Below, in pieces: positions 1 to 11,271 of a stretch of 64,000 nucleotides of DNA. The stretch's first letter is position 1; every line of letters starts with the position of its first letter. A model generated the notes under the pieces. The model was given only the letters and a program-made list of their open reading frames with translations, had not been told where the DNA came from and made no database searches. The translations under genes and the position numbers were made by a program. The stretch is from assembly GCA_011032825.1 (NCBI GenBank), contig JAADJZ010000028.1, forward strand, positions 522,276 through 586,275. Direction: 5' to 3'. Source of the stretch: Massariosphaeria phaeospora. Its lineage: Eukaryota > Ascomycota > Dothideomycetes > Pleosporales.

Positions 1-634
1 GCCGTCGATAGGGTGGGCATACGCTTGCATCGACGCTGTCGGGATGAGCGGTTGCGTTCTTGTGCTGCCTTTCTCGTCGTACGCGACCACGGTGTATGTT
101 GAACTTTCGGAGAAATCGCTATAACATGTACCACCATATGCAGGGCGATTTGTATCGACTGTTGAATCCGGGGCGTGAAGTTGGTAGCCACTGTAGACGG
201 TAAGGATCTGTCCAAGAAAGATGTGAGGCAACTTACGATGGACAGCATGCCAGATAGTTATTGTCTCCGGCGAACATGGTGCAGTAATTGTCCGGGCATA
301 CCAATGGGCTCATAGCTGGGACGATGGACGATACTTTACTGCCCGATGTGACGGCAGTGTATGATTGCATGAACTCGGATGGATAGCAGTTGCTTAGCAT
401 TTGGTTCGCTACGGGGACCGGTTCGTTCGCCCATATGAAATAACCCGGCGGTGGTAGTATTGTGACCATTCCTACTGTGCATGTTGGCGGCGCGGTGAAG
501 GTGGTTGTGAGCGGGATGGCTTTCGTGGACTGCGTGATTCCGGGAGGCGGTCCCGACGAGGTCGGTGATCCGGTTTGCCGAGGTGTTGACGACGTACTGG
601 CTTGTCTTGCCGCCAGGTATTCTCGTGCAATCAT
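1..634 (-). CDS. Partial gene: secreted or surface Cys-containing fungal protein
   Basis: The 3' part of this gene runs off the left edge of the window. Exon 1 (634-237) encodes a Ser/Thr/Pro-rich stretch followed by a Cys-containing region with SNCYPS, LVCPDNY and ending in ACCPS. A 46-nt intron (236-191, donor GTAAGT, acceptor CTACAG) restores the motif CCPSGY, and the second exon continues with GTCYSDF and AYAHPIDG. These short motifs recur in uncharacterised Pezizomycotina proteins that often have a C-terminal membrane helix; the part that would hold it lies outside the window. The start is uncertain: the first in-frame ATG is at 634, no signal peptide is visible, and an upstream exon is possible. 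Function unknown. Confidence 0.7.
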
Positions 635-2691
635 CTTTGCGCTTATATGTAGACCGAACAACTCCGAGAAGGCGCAACCGCAAACCCAAGTGTAGTCTGA
701 CTAACTACCACACCCCACGTATAACTCTTTTCGATGAGAAGCCTATTGTACACCAGTTGCGACCAAATTGACAGCGATGCGAATAGAGTTGGAAAGGGCC
801 AAGGTAAACCGGAGAGCGGGGACGAGAGATTGGGGAACTGATCACTGTTTGTACAGCTTGGAGTACAGCCCGGTTGCGGACGGGCCATGTGGAGTTCTAC
901 TAAATGCTGGGTATTTGGGGCCGACACCCCCTGCAGCTCATTCCAATGCACTGGGCAGGGGTGTGGGCATAGCCATCCTTTGGCGGGCCGTGAACGCCTC
1001 GGCGAACTACTGAAAATCTGGAGCACTCCATGTAGAAGCTCTAGCGTAGAACTGAGCATGATTGAGGCTAGAGAGTTATTGAACTACCAACGATGGTCGA
1101 CGTGATGCTGGATAGTTGAGAATGTAGCAAGTGCGCCGCTCGTTACACCAAAGTAAGATACCGAGATGACCCGGGGGCCAGTATGCACCTTCGAGTCTCC
1201 ACAGATCAAGTAACTTGGACCCCAGAATAAACAACGGAGGCCATTGGTTTTCGGTCGCCGACGATTCAAGTGACTGCACGTGCCAGCTAAAAGAAACATG
1301 ACTACATGACGAAGAGCTCGGTCACCACAAGGAATAGGCAACTACTCGGCCGTAGCACCTCGAAAACTGATCGCATGAGAATCTCAACCGTGTTCCCTCG
1401 CTCTAGGAGGCAAAGAAGGCAAAATGTCAAGAGCGGTGGAAATCTCGGAAGCCGAACGCCGCGGGGAATGCGCCGTACCTGATCTCGTATTCATTTACTT
1501 ATAGACGATGTCCGATATGCAGCAGGCTCGTATGACGTGCCCAGCGCAGAAGTCCAGAGCCGCCTAGATAGGATTATCCTCGATTGATCGTGTACGCTAC
1601 ATGTGAAGGTACGTTTGGCCGCCGGAAGCAGCGCTAAAGAGAACGGCGACGGGATAGACAGTGTATGGGTAATCCGGCCGGGCATCTGGACGTATCTGAA
1701 CAGGTGTAGAGTTCTTTTCCGCAGCATTGCTTTGATGGAATCTATCCGAGACGCGGGTACGATGAGGGTGTGAGGGGTTCGGATCGTGAAACTCCAGTGG
1801 CGAATCGCCAAGACCGGATCAATCGGCCGGTGACCTGCCGTGTCAACCTCACGCCCACATCCGCCTTCGATGCATGTTCGGCGCTTAGCATTTGTACCAC
1901 CGCAGATTCCTGTATTGAACGTTCCCATGTTCGTACGCAAACGCTAGTTGGTTTTCCTAGACCCCACGGCTGGTCCGCACCCATGCAGAACGGCCGAAGC
2001 GGACTTTGAGCGGCGTGGACGGCACGAACACACAAAAGAAACTATTGGTCATAGCTTCCGCCCCCGCACTTAAGCAGACTCTATTGGTGCGCGTAGAAGT
2101 GTCAAAAGCGTAATCTTAGAGCTTGAAACTCAGTGTCTAGATCCACTTTGGTGAGTCGTGCTGAATTGCCACATTTCCCATCCAAGAGTCATATACCTAG
2201 AGAAGTTTCGCAAAGCTCAAACTTGCTGCGGGGAGCTTCATTTGATTTCAGCGTGAGCTAAGTGGGTGCTTCGTTTACCTACTTAGACTTGCTCGTTTCT
2301 AGGCTCTCCGCCTACCACCAGCTCGAGCAAACAAGCGATCATCGATAAATAGTCAGCCTATTATGGCCCAGAGAACCGGCACTCAGATTGGTGCAAAGCC
2401 GCGGACGAGGAAAGTCGGAAGCCTACCACCAACACCAATGAGAAGAAGCTGGAATTGAACCGAAATCTGGGATTGAGACACTCCCACATCATTACAAAAA
2501 ACATGTATGAAGCCGGCTGTAGAGCTTCACATGCAAGACATGCAGCTCCGCTAGTCTGTACGAGACTAGCGTACGTGCGACGCAAACACTGCCGTGGCAC
2601 CGAAGCAAACAAATCCCCAACATGTTGCAGGTAACAACAACGCTGTCTTGTCACTCAACCTCAACTTCCTCCCAAGGCCACACGCGGAAAG
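635..2691. other. Intergenic, about 2 kb, no supported gene
   Basis: Several unspliced frames of 60-150 codons exist on both strands but none shows a domain, a signal peptide or a splice pattern that extends it. A short perfect hairpin lies at 2549-2571. I see nothing else. Confidence 0.5.
2549..2571. repeat. Perfect 9-bp hairpin
   Basis: CGCTAGTCT and AGACTAGCG are exact inverted repeats around a 5-nt loop (GTACG), about 120 bp upstream of the start codon at 2692. It could be a regulatory palindrome; its role is unknown. Confidence 0.5.
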
Positions 2692-3083
2692 ATGAGCGAT
2701 TCAGCGGAGAAGCTGCGCTTGCAAGTCTGCGCGTACGTCCATCGTCACCCCACGCTAAGATCTGATGCTAATCAGCATTTAGCACCCTCCAGGAGCGGGA
2801 TGGAATATTACTCAGTGCAAAGAGGGATGAAGAGAAGGAGGCTGAGCGCGTTTCGCGTGAAAGGGACAACATAACGGGTCGCATCCGCAAATTGCAAGAC
2901 TATCAACAAACGCACGCTATAGCCACCGAAATCAAAAAGTTATATACACAGAAAATCGACATGCTATTGAGGTTCGAGCAGCAGGAAATAACTCGAAAGT
3001 TTGTCCGGATAGGGGGAACACTCAAGTGGGAGCGGTATGAACTCGCGTTGGCAGCTAATGAGCCAGAACTGATAAATTTCTAG
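2692..3083 (+). CDS. Small charged coiled-coil protein, 113 aa
   Basis: Two exons, 2692-2732 and 2783-3083. The 50-nt intron has donor GTACGT, branch TGCTAATC and acceptor TTTAG, and splicing opens one frame to the stop at 3083. Residues about 15-85 are rich in Glu, Lys and Arg with heptad-like spacing (for example KRDEEKEAERVSRERDNI), typical of a coiled coil. No signal peptide or catalytic motif is visible. I do not recognise the family. The F-box-like gene starts only 73 bp downstream on the same strand, unusually close for separate fungal genes, so overlapping transcripts are possible. Confidence 0.65.
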
Positions 3084-3156
3084 AGACTTCGCGGCTGTCT
3101 TCCTGCCTTATTCCAAGCTCGTGTGCCTTGAAAACGCTAGGAATTTGCATGACCGC

Positions 3157-4248
3157 ATGAATCGGCTACCACTGGAGATACGAGAAGCGATATACTCATA
3201 TATAGTCGTGCGCTCTGAGACGATGGAGCCGGACAAGATCTACATAAAAAACGAGGATATCATACTTCCCGGTCGTCGCAGTAGTTATATCTGCGACATG
3301 GGGATCACTCATCATTTATCCCATCGGGAAGCCACTGGTCTCATTGAATGCCTGGAGAGAAGGATCGACCATTCTTGCTACGTTAAAGAATGCAGAGCCG
3401 GTTACTTGAACTTCTGGAACGTCCCAGAATCGGTGTTGCACTATTACGAAGATGCACAATACGTTGGCGAGGGAATGGCAAGGGATATATCACTCATCTA
3501 CTACCGCCACTACTACTTCGACCTGGGCACGAACTTGCATCTTCTTCAGCGCTTCCTAGACTCGGACAGGCTGGGCTTCGGATTCGCGCCTGCCAATCTG
3601 ATCCGCCGCCTCGCACTCTGCATCAAACTGCGCAAGGAGCGAACCAGGCTACAAGACGAAATCATCTTCGAAGGTGACTCGGAGTTCTGGAGTCAGCATC
3701 AGAATAAGTCTGTCATACACACGCCCCAAAGCCTCGACCTGTCCGCCTTGTCCACCTTGCAACCGGGCTGTACCGTCGAGCTCACTGTGCTGATCGACAA
3801 AGGCACGCAAGGCCTAAAGCAGTTCCGCGCCATTTTGAACAAGCTTTTCCTCACTGCCCGTAAGGTGACTGCGAAGGCCATCCGCCTAAACATCTACATC
3901 CACGATAACGACCGTGGACCCTGGTATATCCGTGACGGTGGGCCCCAGTCAATCGAACGGAGCTTGCTCAGCATCCGCAAGGTACTGTTTCCCCCACTTC
4001 ATTGCTGTCGCATGAACCATCACTAACACTTCTTGCAGAAAGCTCAGGCCTTGGCTGCGAACGGCAGCACCCTCGACACTCGCGCTTTCGACGGTTTCTC
4101 TGCGGCTTCGGTGGGCGGCGTGGATACCCGCGTTGTGGGCGGCTCCGACGAGTGGGCTGAGGCAGCTACGCCGGCTGCTAGGTGCAAACATGTCGACACT
4201 TATGCCATTGTGCGCCGCATAACTAATCGCTTGGCTATAAAAGATTGA
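3157..4248 (+). CDS. F-box-like protein, 344 aa
   Basis: Two exons, 3157-3981 and 4039-4248; the 57-nt intron has donor GTACTG, a CACTAAC branch and acceptor TTGCAG. The protein begins with LPLEIREAIYSYIV, the start of the F-box-like motif (LPxEIRxxIY) that opens many fungal proteins of this kind. The rest fits the usual layout: a hydrophobic middle with YVGEGMARDISLIYY and NLIRRLALCIKL, where other members list relatives of a degenerate beta region. The start at 3157 puts the motif at residues 3-15, the normal place. Such proteins are thought to be SCF substrate adaptors, but many lack proven Skp1 binding. Confidence is good for the family, none for a substrate. Confidence 0.75.
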
Positions 4249-4975
4249 ATGGGCTCAATGCTCTGGTAGTCTTGCGGGGAAATCAGGTAGTGATATCTGG
4301 TTTGGCTGGAGATTAATACCGGTTTATTGTATTATGTACTGTCGCTCTCGGGCATCCTGAAGGGTATGTACTCTTTTACTTACGTTGCCAGAGCGGAATC
4401 GCTCTTCTCTACAACCGAACGCTTTCTCTCTCTTAGCCGGAAGCGGACGCCAAAACGATCAGCCACTGGGCTAAACATTCAGACTGTATGTATCGAGCCA
4501 ATGAGTCCAAATAGTAGATAGTACTAAAGCACAACATTTACTTCTTGCGCCTGTCCGCCGTGCATAAGACCTGCATCCACGCCACAAGTTTAATAGCTGT
4601 CTTACAGTTGACTTGTTTGACTTAAGGGTGCCAGCGTGCGTGTACGTACATCTCAGCAGCGTGGGAAGATATAGAAGGGAGGGAAAAGAGAGGATGGGGT
4701 AGGATGCACTGGACCGAAGTGGGAAGAAACTGGGGGATCGGAGAAAAGAATATGTGTGCGCATTGTATTTGCATTGTATTTGGCATGATCATGATGAAGT
4801 ATCCATTAGCATTATCTAAGAGGCTATTTTCTTGAGCAGGCGAGCTCGATCTAGGAACATTGTACTACCCAAATACCTACGTATCCGCCGAGTGATCCTT
4901 GGGGAAGACATGTCAGTTCACTCGCTACTGTCGAGAGTCGAAGAGAGACTTCCGATCAGAAGCCACTCATCTTGA
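4249..4975. other. Convergent 3' intergenic region
   Basis: It lies between two genes whose 3' ends face each other (F-box-like and RING). Short open frames are present, but I see no domain and no RNA gene. Confidence 0.5.
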
Positions 4976-6214
4976 TTACTCCACCGAGTCTCTCGGCAAA
5001 CCCCGCCTATTCAACCCTCCGTCCTCTTGAAAGAATTCCGCCCGACAAACCGCACACCGATACCGCGTCGGAAACCCACTCCGTAGCTGTCCCTCCAAGC
5101 ACTCCTCGCAGAAAACATGGCCGCAAACAACCAGGTTCGCTACGAACTTATTCGACTGCTCAAAGCAAATACCGCAGTTATCGGAACCGTTTCCGAAAGA
5201 CCGCGTGCTCACGTCGCCGCGCTGTACGTTCTCCGGCCCAGTCAACACGTCGCTGAGCTCGGCGGGATCGTACTCCTGCCATCCTTCCGGTGCGACCCGC
5301 AAAGAGTTCAACAATTCTAGTGTCGATGCTACGGCCGACGCGCACGCCGTGCTGGGCACCTCTACGCCGTGGCGGTAGCAGCGCAACAGCGGGCTCGCGT
5401 AGCTGAAAAACCACGCGAGTTTGCATATGAACTTCATCTGGACATTGAGCAACTCCATACCCGTCATCTGGACCGTGGTGCCGTCGAGGCAGCCCATACC
5501 CTCGAGGAAGACATCCATGCTCTCAGCAACAAATTCGCGCAGTGGCTCGCGGACTAGCTCGACGAACTTGTCGCCTGTGGCGCCGCTGGGGTCGCAGTCT
5601 TGGTGCGTTTTGAGATCGGCTTGGGCGCGGATGTAGGAGTGGATTGCGTCGCAGACTTTGCCGACCTGTGTGTTGCGGAAGGTTTGCAAGTTGGCGGAGA
5701 AAGAGGGTGAGGTGTGAGTCTCGCGGAGTAGGTTTACCAATGTAGTGTTAAAGTCGTAATTTTGCGCTTGCGAATGGACTTGGGTCCACAGTAGAGTCGT
5801 GGTGTCCAAAATCATGCGAGTGGTTCTATTCAACTCGTCCGTGTGGGAGAGGTGCTCTGAGCGCGTCCTAAGATGGAACGTTCTAATTATCTCATACAAG
5901 TACATGAACTCGTCGTCCAAGCGGAAGCCAGTTGTAGATGCCCGGAGAGCGTCTAGGAAGAAACGCTCCAGCTTTTGGTCGGCGATGTGTGGGGGTAGAG
6001 AGGTCCATACCCATTTGTTGTCTATGTCGGTGAAGTGGTGACCAAGATCTTGGAGAGCGTTACGGAGTTGAGTGAACTGTGCGATCTTTTTGTCCATAAG
6101 AGCGAGTGCAAGAACGGGCCACATGAGAAAGGACCCGTCCTGCATATCAAAGATGAGTGGGCGATCAAATGGGGCACTGCGCGGAACAAGCTCTCGGGTG
6201 GGTAGTGGTAACAT
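4976..6214 (-). CDS. RING-finger protein, 412 aa (putative E3 ubiquitin ligase)
   Basis: A single long exon ends at the TAA at 4976-4978. Near the C-terminus (about residues 345-395) it has a C3HC4 RING: CGIC, then CGHVFCEEC, then CAVC, with the His and Cys ligands correctly spaced. The long N-terminal part is helical-looking and unrecognised. I chose the ATG at 6214 (MLPLPTREL). An upstream mini-exon ending before a GTACGT donor near 6308 could add about 10-20 residues. RING proteins usually transfer ubiquitin from an E2; the substrate is unknown. It is transcribed in the same direction as the sirtuin upstream. Confidence 0.8.
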   Translation of the reverse strand: MLPLPTRELVPRSAPFDRPLIFDMQDGSFLMWPVLALALMDKKIAQFTQLRNALQDLGHHFTDIDNKWVWTSLPPHIADQKLERFFLDALRASTTGFRLDDEFMYLYEIIRTFHLRTRSEHLSHTDELNRTTRMILDTTTLLWTQVHSQAQNYDFNTTLVNLLRETHTSPSFSANLQTFRNTQVGKVCDAIHSYIRAQADLKTHQDCDPSGATGDKFVELVREPLREFVAESMDVFLEGMGCLDGTTVQMTGMELLNVQMKFICKLAWFFSYASPLLRCYRHGVEVPSTACASAVASTLELLNSLRVAPEGWQEYDPAELSDVLTGPENVQRGDVSTRSFGNGSDNCGICFEQSNKFVANLVVCGHVFCEECLEGQLRSGFPTRYRCAVCRAEFFQEDGGLNRRGLPRDSVE

Positions 6215-6446
6215 GTTGATGATGTTGGGGTGAGGCGATACACATCGAAGAAAGAAATTTATCTTAAATAAATAGAAAAGGTGTTTGACGATGAGTGAAT
6301 GAACGTACATTGTTCATCTCTGTGCCAGCCGGAATATTGCTGAGGAACGGCGTGATTGGAAGCTTTTGTGTGAACAATAGTCGACTCGAGAATCCACAAC
6401 TTGCGTTAGGGAAGACGTATGCAAGTAACCACACGGATGCAACATC

Positions 6447-7492
6447 TTAACGTCCCACATTTCCAATCACTCCTTTCAACATGTCTGCCACAGTCTCCGA
6501 TGCGTCTCCTTTGAAGAACCAATCTCCATCTTGTAGTCGTCCAGGCTCCTCATCACTCTCTTCCATGTTGAAAAAGGCCACTCTGGCACCAGCGTTGCGC
6601 GCAATCGGAATGTACATGGCCGCTGGAAGCACCACGGCACTTGTGCCGATGACAAGCATGAGATCAATGGGGCCACCTAATGTGAATTGGTATATCCGCT
6701 CAGTGAGTGAAAGAGGTGTCGCTTCGCCAAAGAAGACAACGTTGGGACGGAGGAGATTGTTGCACTTGGGACAGTGCGGGAGATCCGAACGAGCAACTTC
6801 CGGCAAGGCTACTTTTGCATCCGAAATATCGATGTCTTGCGGAAGAGTCAGATGCTCATTCACGGGATATGTGACCTCGCTCTCGTAGTCGCATTTGTCT
6901 TTCTCGGCCTGATACTTGCTGCATTTGATCGAGAACAGCGTGCCATGCACCTGCGCAATGTGAGACTGTGGAAACGCCACTCTTTCGCAGAGGCCTATGT
7001 ATATCAGCGGGTACTCTGGCATACGCAGAACACTCGAGGAGCACCATCAATGTTCTGATTCACTGCAAAGAAGCCTTCCTTCGCACTTGCCAGTTTCGCC
7101 AGAGCGAAATGCGCGGCATTCGGCTCCGCCTCTTGTGCGCCCATCATGCGCTGCGAAAAGAACCACCACACTTTGACCGGATCCTCGAAGAAGACCTGCG
7201 CATCGGAAAGGTCTTGTGGTTCATGGCCACGCCATAAGCGATCTGAGCCACGGAATGTTGCCAACCCTGACGCGACGGAAAGACCGGCGCCGAGAAGAGC
7301 GAAGATGCGCCTGGAGGCTTGGAGGTGCTGTGTGAAGGATGTGAAATCTTCGAGGGAGACGTTGAGGGATGGATCAGGCGTGGAGGTGCCTCGGAATTTA
7401 CGTTTCTGTTGTTTGGCTTTGAGGGCGTCGAGTTTCTTGTCCGAAGACGTGGGTTTTCGGGAAGTTTTGGCGGTTCGGTCGATGGCGTCCAT
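6447..7492 (-). CDS. Sir2-family NAD-dependent protein deacylase (class III/SIRT5-like), 331 aa
   Basis: Two exons, 7492-7045 and 6994-6447. Splicing the 50-nt intron (GTGCTC...CATAG) rebuilds NQNIDGLCERV, the conserved sirtuin TQNID element. Other landmarks are GAGLSVASGLATFRG (NAD binding, about residues 68-82), catalytic His166 in QVHGT, and a zinc site with Cys174, Cys184 and the later CPKC pair. HEPQDL followed by DPVKVWWFF places it with class III sirtuins, which remove succinyl, malonyl or glutaryl groups as well as acetyl. In SIRT5 a Tyr and an Arg three residues apart bind the acidic acyl chain. Here the Arg is kept (Arg115) but the Tyr position is Phe112. The basic N-terminal 35 residues could be a mitochondrial or nuclear signal; the sequence does not decide. 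Confidence 0.88.
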
Positions 7493-8510
7493 GTTCAGTG
7501 GTTCTCTCTGATTTGCGTGACATGTGCGAGCCCTGAGTGTGAGAGGAATTCACGGTGTGACAATGCTGATGCGCGTGTGATAAGGTATTGACACAGATCA
7601 AAGTCTGTCGTTGCCTCGTGTACAGTCATCGACCAAACGCGCTAGCTGCTGGGCTAAGCCAGTTATGGATTAGCTGCGAGTGGCAGGGAAGTCGTAGCCG
7701 ACCTCGACAACCTCAGAGGGAACTGATTCCTTTGAGTCACCTCGACCGTCAATGACATCATCAGAATTGTTTGATTGAGTCAAACAGGATGGGACATCGG
7801 GAAATATCTGCTGGAAGTGGATCGCTTGTGGGCCGTCTTGGCATTGGTGCGGGCACCGTTACCGTTCTTTCCCCGCACATTCGATTTGGCCTTCCATCGT
7901 CAACGTGCATGTTCAGCCGCACAAGCAATCTTCACCGCCCAACTGCTCGTTCCAATCTGCGAACCAGGCGGAATGATCATCAAACCCACCGACGCATTCT
8001 GATCCTGCTTGAGAGTCTCCGCGTTCCCCCACACGGGACGTTAGCTATCTATCAGAGTTTTCACACCTATAAATTCAGCACCAACACCCAACGTCAACCG
8101 ACTCGGACAGCGAAGCTAATACCCAGCAATGAAAACTTTCGTTCTCTGCAAGCGGCCTCTATGATCAGGGTAAAAATCGGTAGCTAAGAGAACACAATTG
8201 ACTCGTCCGCCACATTTGTGAGTTTGTCAATTGCACGCTGGGTACCCAATCCATTGTGGCGAGTTACTCAGCCAACGCCCAATCCGTGTTCTCTAGAGTC
8301 ATCGGGCATGGCCATCCGCTAGTACCACGGTGCGTCACTAGTACGTTGTGAGTTGTCATGTGGGCCTCTACCCGCGATAAGAAACCTCGTCAATCCTCCA
8401 ATTTTCTCATCTGTTTTCGGCTTTCCAGCCAGAGTGACGATAAATCTGCTACCCATCTTGATTCTTCGGCACACTTAAACGGTCACGGTAACATATTCAC
8501 TCACCACGCC
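7493..8510. other. Divergent promoter region, sirtuin and sulfate permease
   Basis: About 1 kb separates the two start codons. Unspliced frames of up to 138 codons show no domain. I cannot assign operator sites. Confidence 0.5.
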
Positions 8511-11271
8511 ATGGGTGTCAAGAAGACAGGAAACTTCATCCTCACCAAGGTTCTAGGCATAGATCTCGTCGGCACACACCAGAAAGATAGTGCGGAACTG
8601 CAGAAGCGTGCGAAAGAGACTTTGGGAAATGCCTACGTGGAGGATGACCCTTCTGTCAGTGAATGGCTCCACAGTTTGAGACCGACACGAAATGGTGCCA
8701 AGCGGTACCTCCGCGACCTGTTCCCCTTCCTCTCCTGGACGCGACGATACAACTTGCACTGGATGATGGGAGATGCAATTGCAGGTGCGTTCATCTTCGA
8801 ATCTCTCCATCTGAAAAGAGCCTGCTTGGAATTGGTACACTTATCAAATTAGGAAAGTGAATGGGCTGGCCAAGAGCGCTGCACTAACGCTACTACGATC
8901 GCTCTCAGTACTATCAAATTAACATTAACATAGGACTAACCGTCGGTCTTGTCGTTGTACCGCAAGCCATGGCTTATGCACTTCTTGCCCGGCTAACTCC
9001 AGAGTATGGATTGTATACATCCTTCACCGGTGCTGTTCTCTATTGGTTGTTCGGGACCTCCAAAGACATAGTAATTGGCGTGAGTTCTACTCCATATGTT
9101 ACCCTGCCTTTCTAACTTAACCTCAACCAGACAACTGCCGTTGGATCGCTATTAGTCGGGAGTGTGATCAGCAAGGTTGAAGATGCGAGACCTGGCGTAT
9201 ATTCGCCCGTAGAAATTGCTCACACTCTTTCTTTTCTTGCCGGTATTATAGTTCTCTTTCTTGGTCTTTTCCGACTAGGTTGGATCGTCGAGTTCATTCC
9301 ATATGTCCCTATCAGTGCATTCGTCACGTCCGCAAGCATTACCATCATGTTGACGCAAATACCTGTCGCACTCGGAATTAGAGGAGTCAATACGCGGGAG
9401 GCACCATATATGGTTCTAGCCAACACAATGAAGGGCCTTCCCAGGGTCAAGCTTGATGCTGCGATTGGGCTGACTTCCATCGCTCTGCTATTTGCTATCA
9501 GGGACGGCTGTGTCCGGATGGAGGTTCGCCAGCCGGCAAAGAAACGCATGTGGTCGATGCTATCCTCTCTTCGATTAACATTCACCGTTTTGTTGTATAC
9601 CCTCATCAGCTGGCTGGTACATCGAACGGCTCCGGAAGGACACACCAAGTTCAGAATCGTTGGCAAAATTGAATCAGGCTAGTACCGCCTTTGTTCATGG
9701 TCTGGAACATCGTTGCTAACACACCTAGGGTTCAAACACGCCAGCATACCCACAATGGATACAGAGCTATTCACACTCGTAGCTGCTGAACTACCCGCGA
9801 TCGTGATCATACTCATTGTAGAGCACATTGCGATCGCTAAGTCGTTCGGCAGAACCTTTGGCTACACAGTCATCCCGTCACAGGAGATCCTCGCGCAGGG
9901 TGTAGCAAACATTCTAAGCCCCTTCATGGGAGGTTATGTCTGTACAGGCTCGTTCGGTGCATCCGCAGTTCTTTCGAAGGCCGGCGTCCGCACCCCACTC
10001 GCCGGAGTGTTCAGTGCCATGGTCTTGGTGCTATCACTCTATGCACTGACCAAAGTGTTCTACTTTATCCCCAACGCAGCTCTAGCGGGTCTAATCATCC
10101 ACGCCACATGCAACCTAGTCACCCCACCAAAGGATCTGGTAAAATACTGGCAGCTATCCCCGTTTGAGCTACTCATATGGATAGTAGGTGTCGTCCTCGC
10201 TTTGTTCTTATCTCTCGAGACGTCGATATATGCGACAATCGGCCTCTCCTTTGCTTCGTTGCTCCTTCGCATGGCTCGGACACCAGGACACCTCTCAGGC
10301 CGCGCAAGAGTTAGTAGGGTCGTTGACAACAGTGCACCAACTGCACTCAGCTCCTCGTTGGCTACCACAAGCAGGGATGTGACTGAACGGCGTCGAGATG
10401 TGTATGTTGCGCTACAAGGTAAGACGAGCCAAAACCCGAAAACAAAGGTGGAGCCGCCATATCCAGGAGTCTTCATCTATCGCTTCAGCGAGAACTTCAA
10501 CTACCTCAACCAGGCACTTCATATGGACCATCTACTGTCTCATGTACTAGAACACACCCGACGCACCAAAACAGATGACGGCATTGCCGTCAAGGTAAGT
10601 CTACAGCTTCGCCTCAGTCTGCATTACTAAAACCCAGCCAGGACCGACTCTGGAGCGACACCCCACCGCCAGCCAAACTCTCCGCCGAGACAGCATGCCT
10701 CCCCGTCCTCCGCGCCATCATCCTCGACTTCTCCGCCGTCAACAGCATCGACATCCAGACCATCCAAGGCCTCATCGACCTGCGCAACGGCCTCGACAAA
10801 TACGCCACGCCCGCCATCGTCGAATGGCACTTCGCCGGCGTCCACAACCGCTGGACGCGCCGCGCGCTCGCCATCTCCGGCTTCGGCTACCCGGCCACGG
10901 ACAACGCCGACGCCATCGGAAACTGGTGTCCCGCCTACACGGTCTCCAGGTCCCTGGCCGGCGCCACCGCGGCCGACGAACGCCAGCGCGAGCAGCTGAC
11001 TGGCGAAGTGCAGGCGAATGATGAAGAGAGGCGGGCGGGTCCGGAGGGCGCCACGGTGCTGAAGGGACAGGGAAGGAGGATTTCGAAGGAGGTGGATCGA
11101 ACGGAGATCGCGGTGCGGGAGAGTGTGCAGGAGAAGCTGGAACCGATATTTGGGGTGGATAGGCCGTTCTTCCATGTTGATCTGGTGGATGCGGTGGATA
11201 CTGCGGTACGCGACGCGAAGATGAGGGACGGGGCTGAGCGGGCGGAGAGTGAGATGGAAGGGGCAGAATGA
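8511..11271 (+). CDS. SulP/SLC26 sulfate permease with STAS domain, 820 aa
   Basis: Five exons: 8511-8784, 8934-9079, 9131-9677, 9729-10594 and 10642-11271. The spliced protein has the SulP signature early in the membrane part (AGLTVGLVVVPQAMAYALLA, then YGLYTSF), about ten further hydrophobic segments (for example ISAFVTSASITIMLTQIPVAL and ELPAIVIILIVEHIAIAKSF), and a C-terminal STAS domain (AIILDFSAVNSIDIQTIQGL). It resembles fungal high-affinity plasma-membrane sulfate/proton symporters of the SUL1/SUL2 type. Intron 3 appears to start with GC rather than GT (see the separate entry); otherwise the frame hits a TAG at once. Intron 1 is long (149 nt). The tail after STAS is charged. The gene is convergent with the VPS9 gene. 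Confidence 0.9.
9678..9728 (+). other. Non-canonical GC-AG intron in the sulfate permease gene
   Basis: The exon ends ...GAATCAG and the intron begins GCTAGT, has branch GCTAAC and ends CCTAG. Only this boundary keeps the frame and joins KIES to GFKHASIP. The nearest GT donor (GTACCG) would leave a TAG stop in the exon. Confidence 0.7.

Noticed and set aside
1491..1940. 149-codon minus-strand frame
   Set aside because: No domain, no signal peptide, no splice continuation, random-looking composition.
2440..2490. Possible tRNA T-arm (GGTTCAATTCC on the minus strand)
   Set aside because: The stem does not pair and no D-arm, anticodon arm or acceptor stem can be formed around it.
8358..8510. 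Upstream in-frame extension of the sulfate permease
   Set aside because: The text before MGVKKTGN is not conserved-looking; the ATG at 8511 is preferred.
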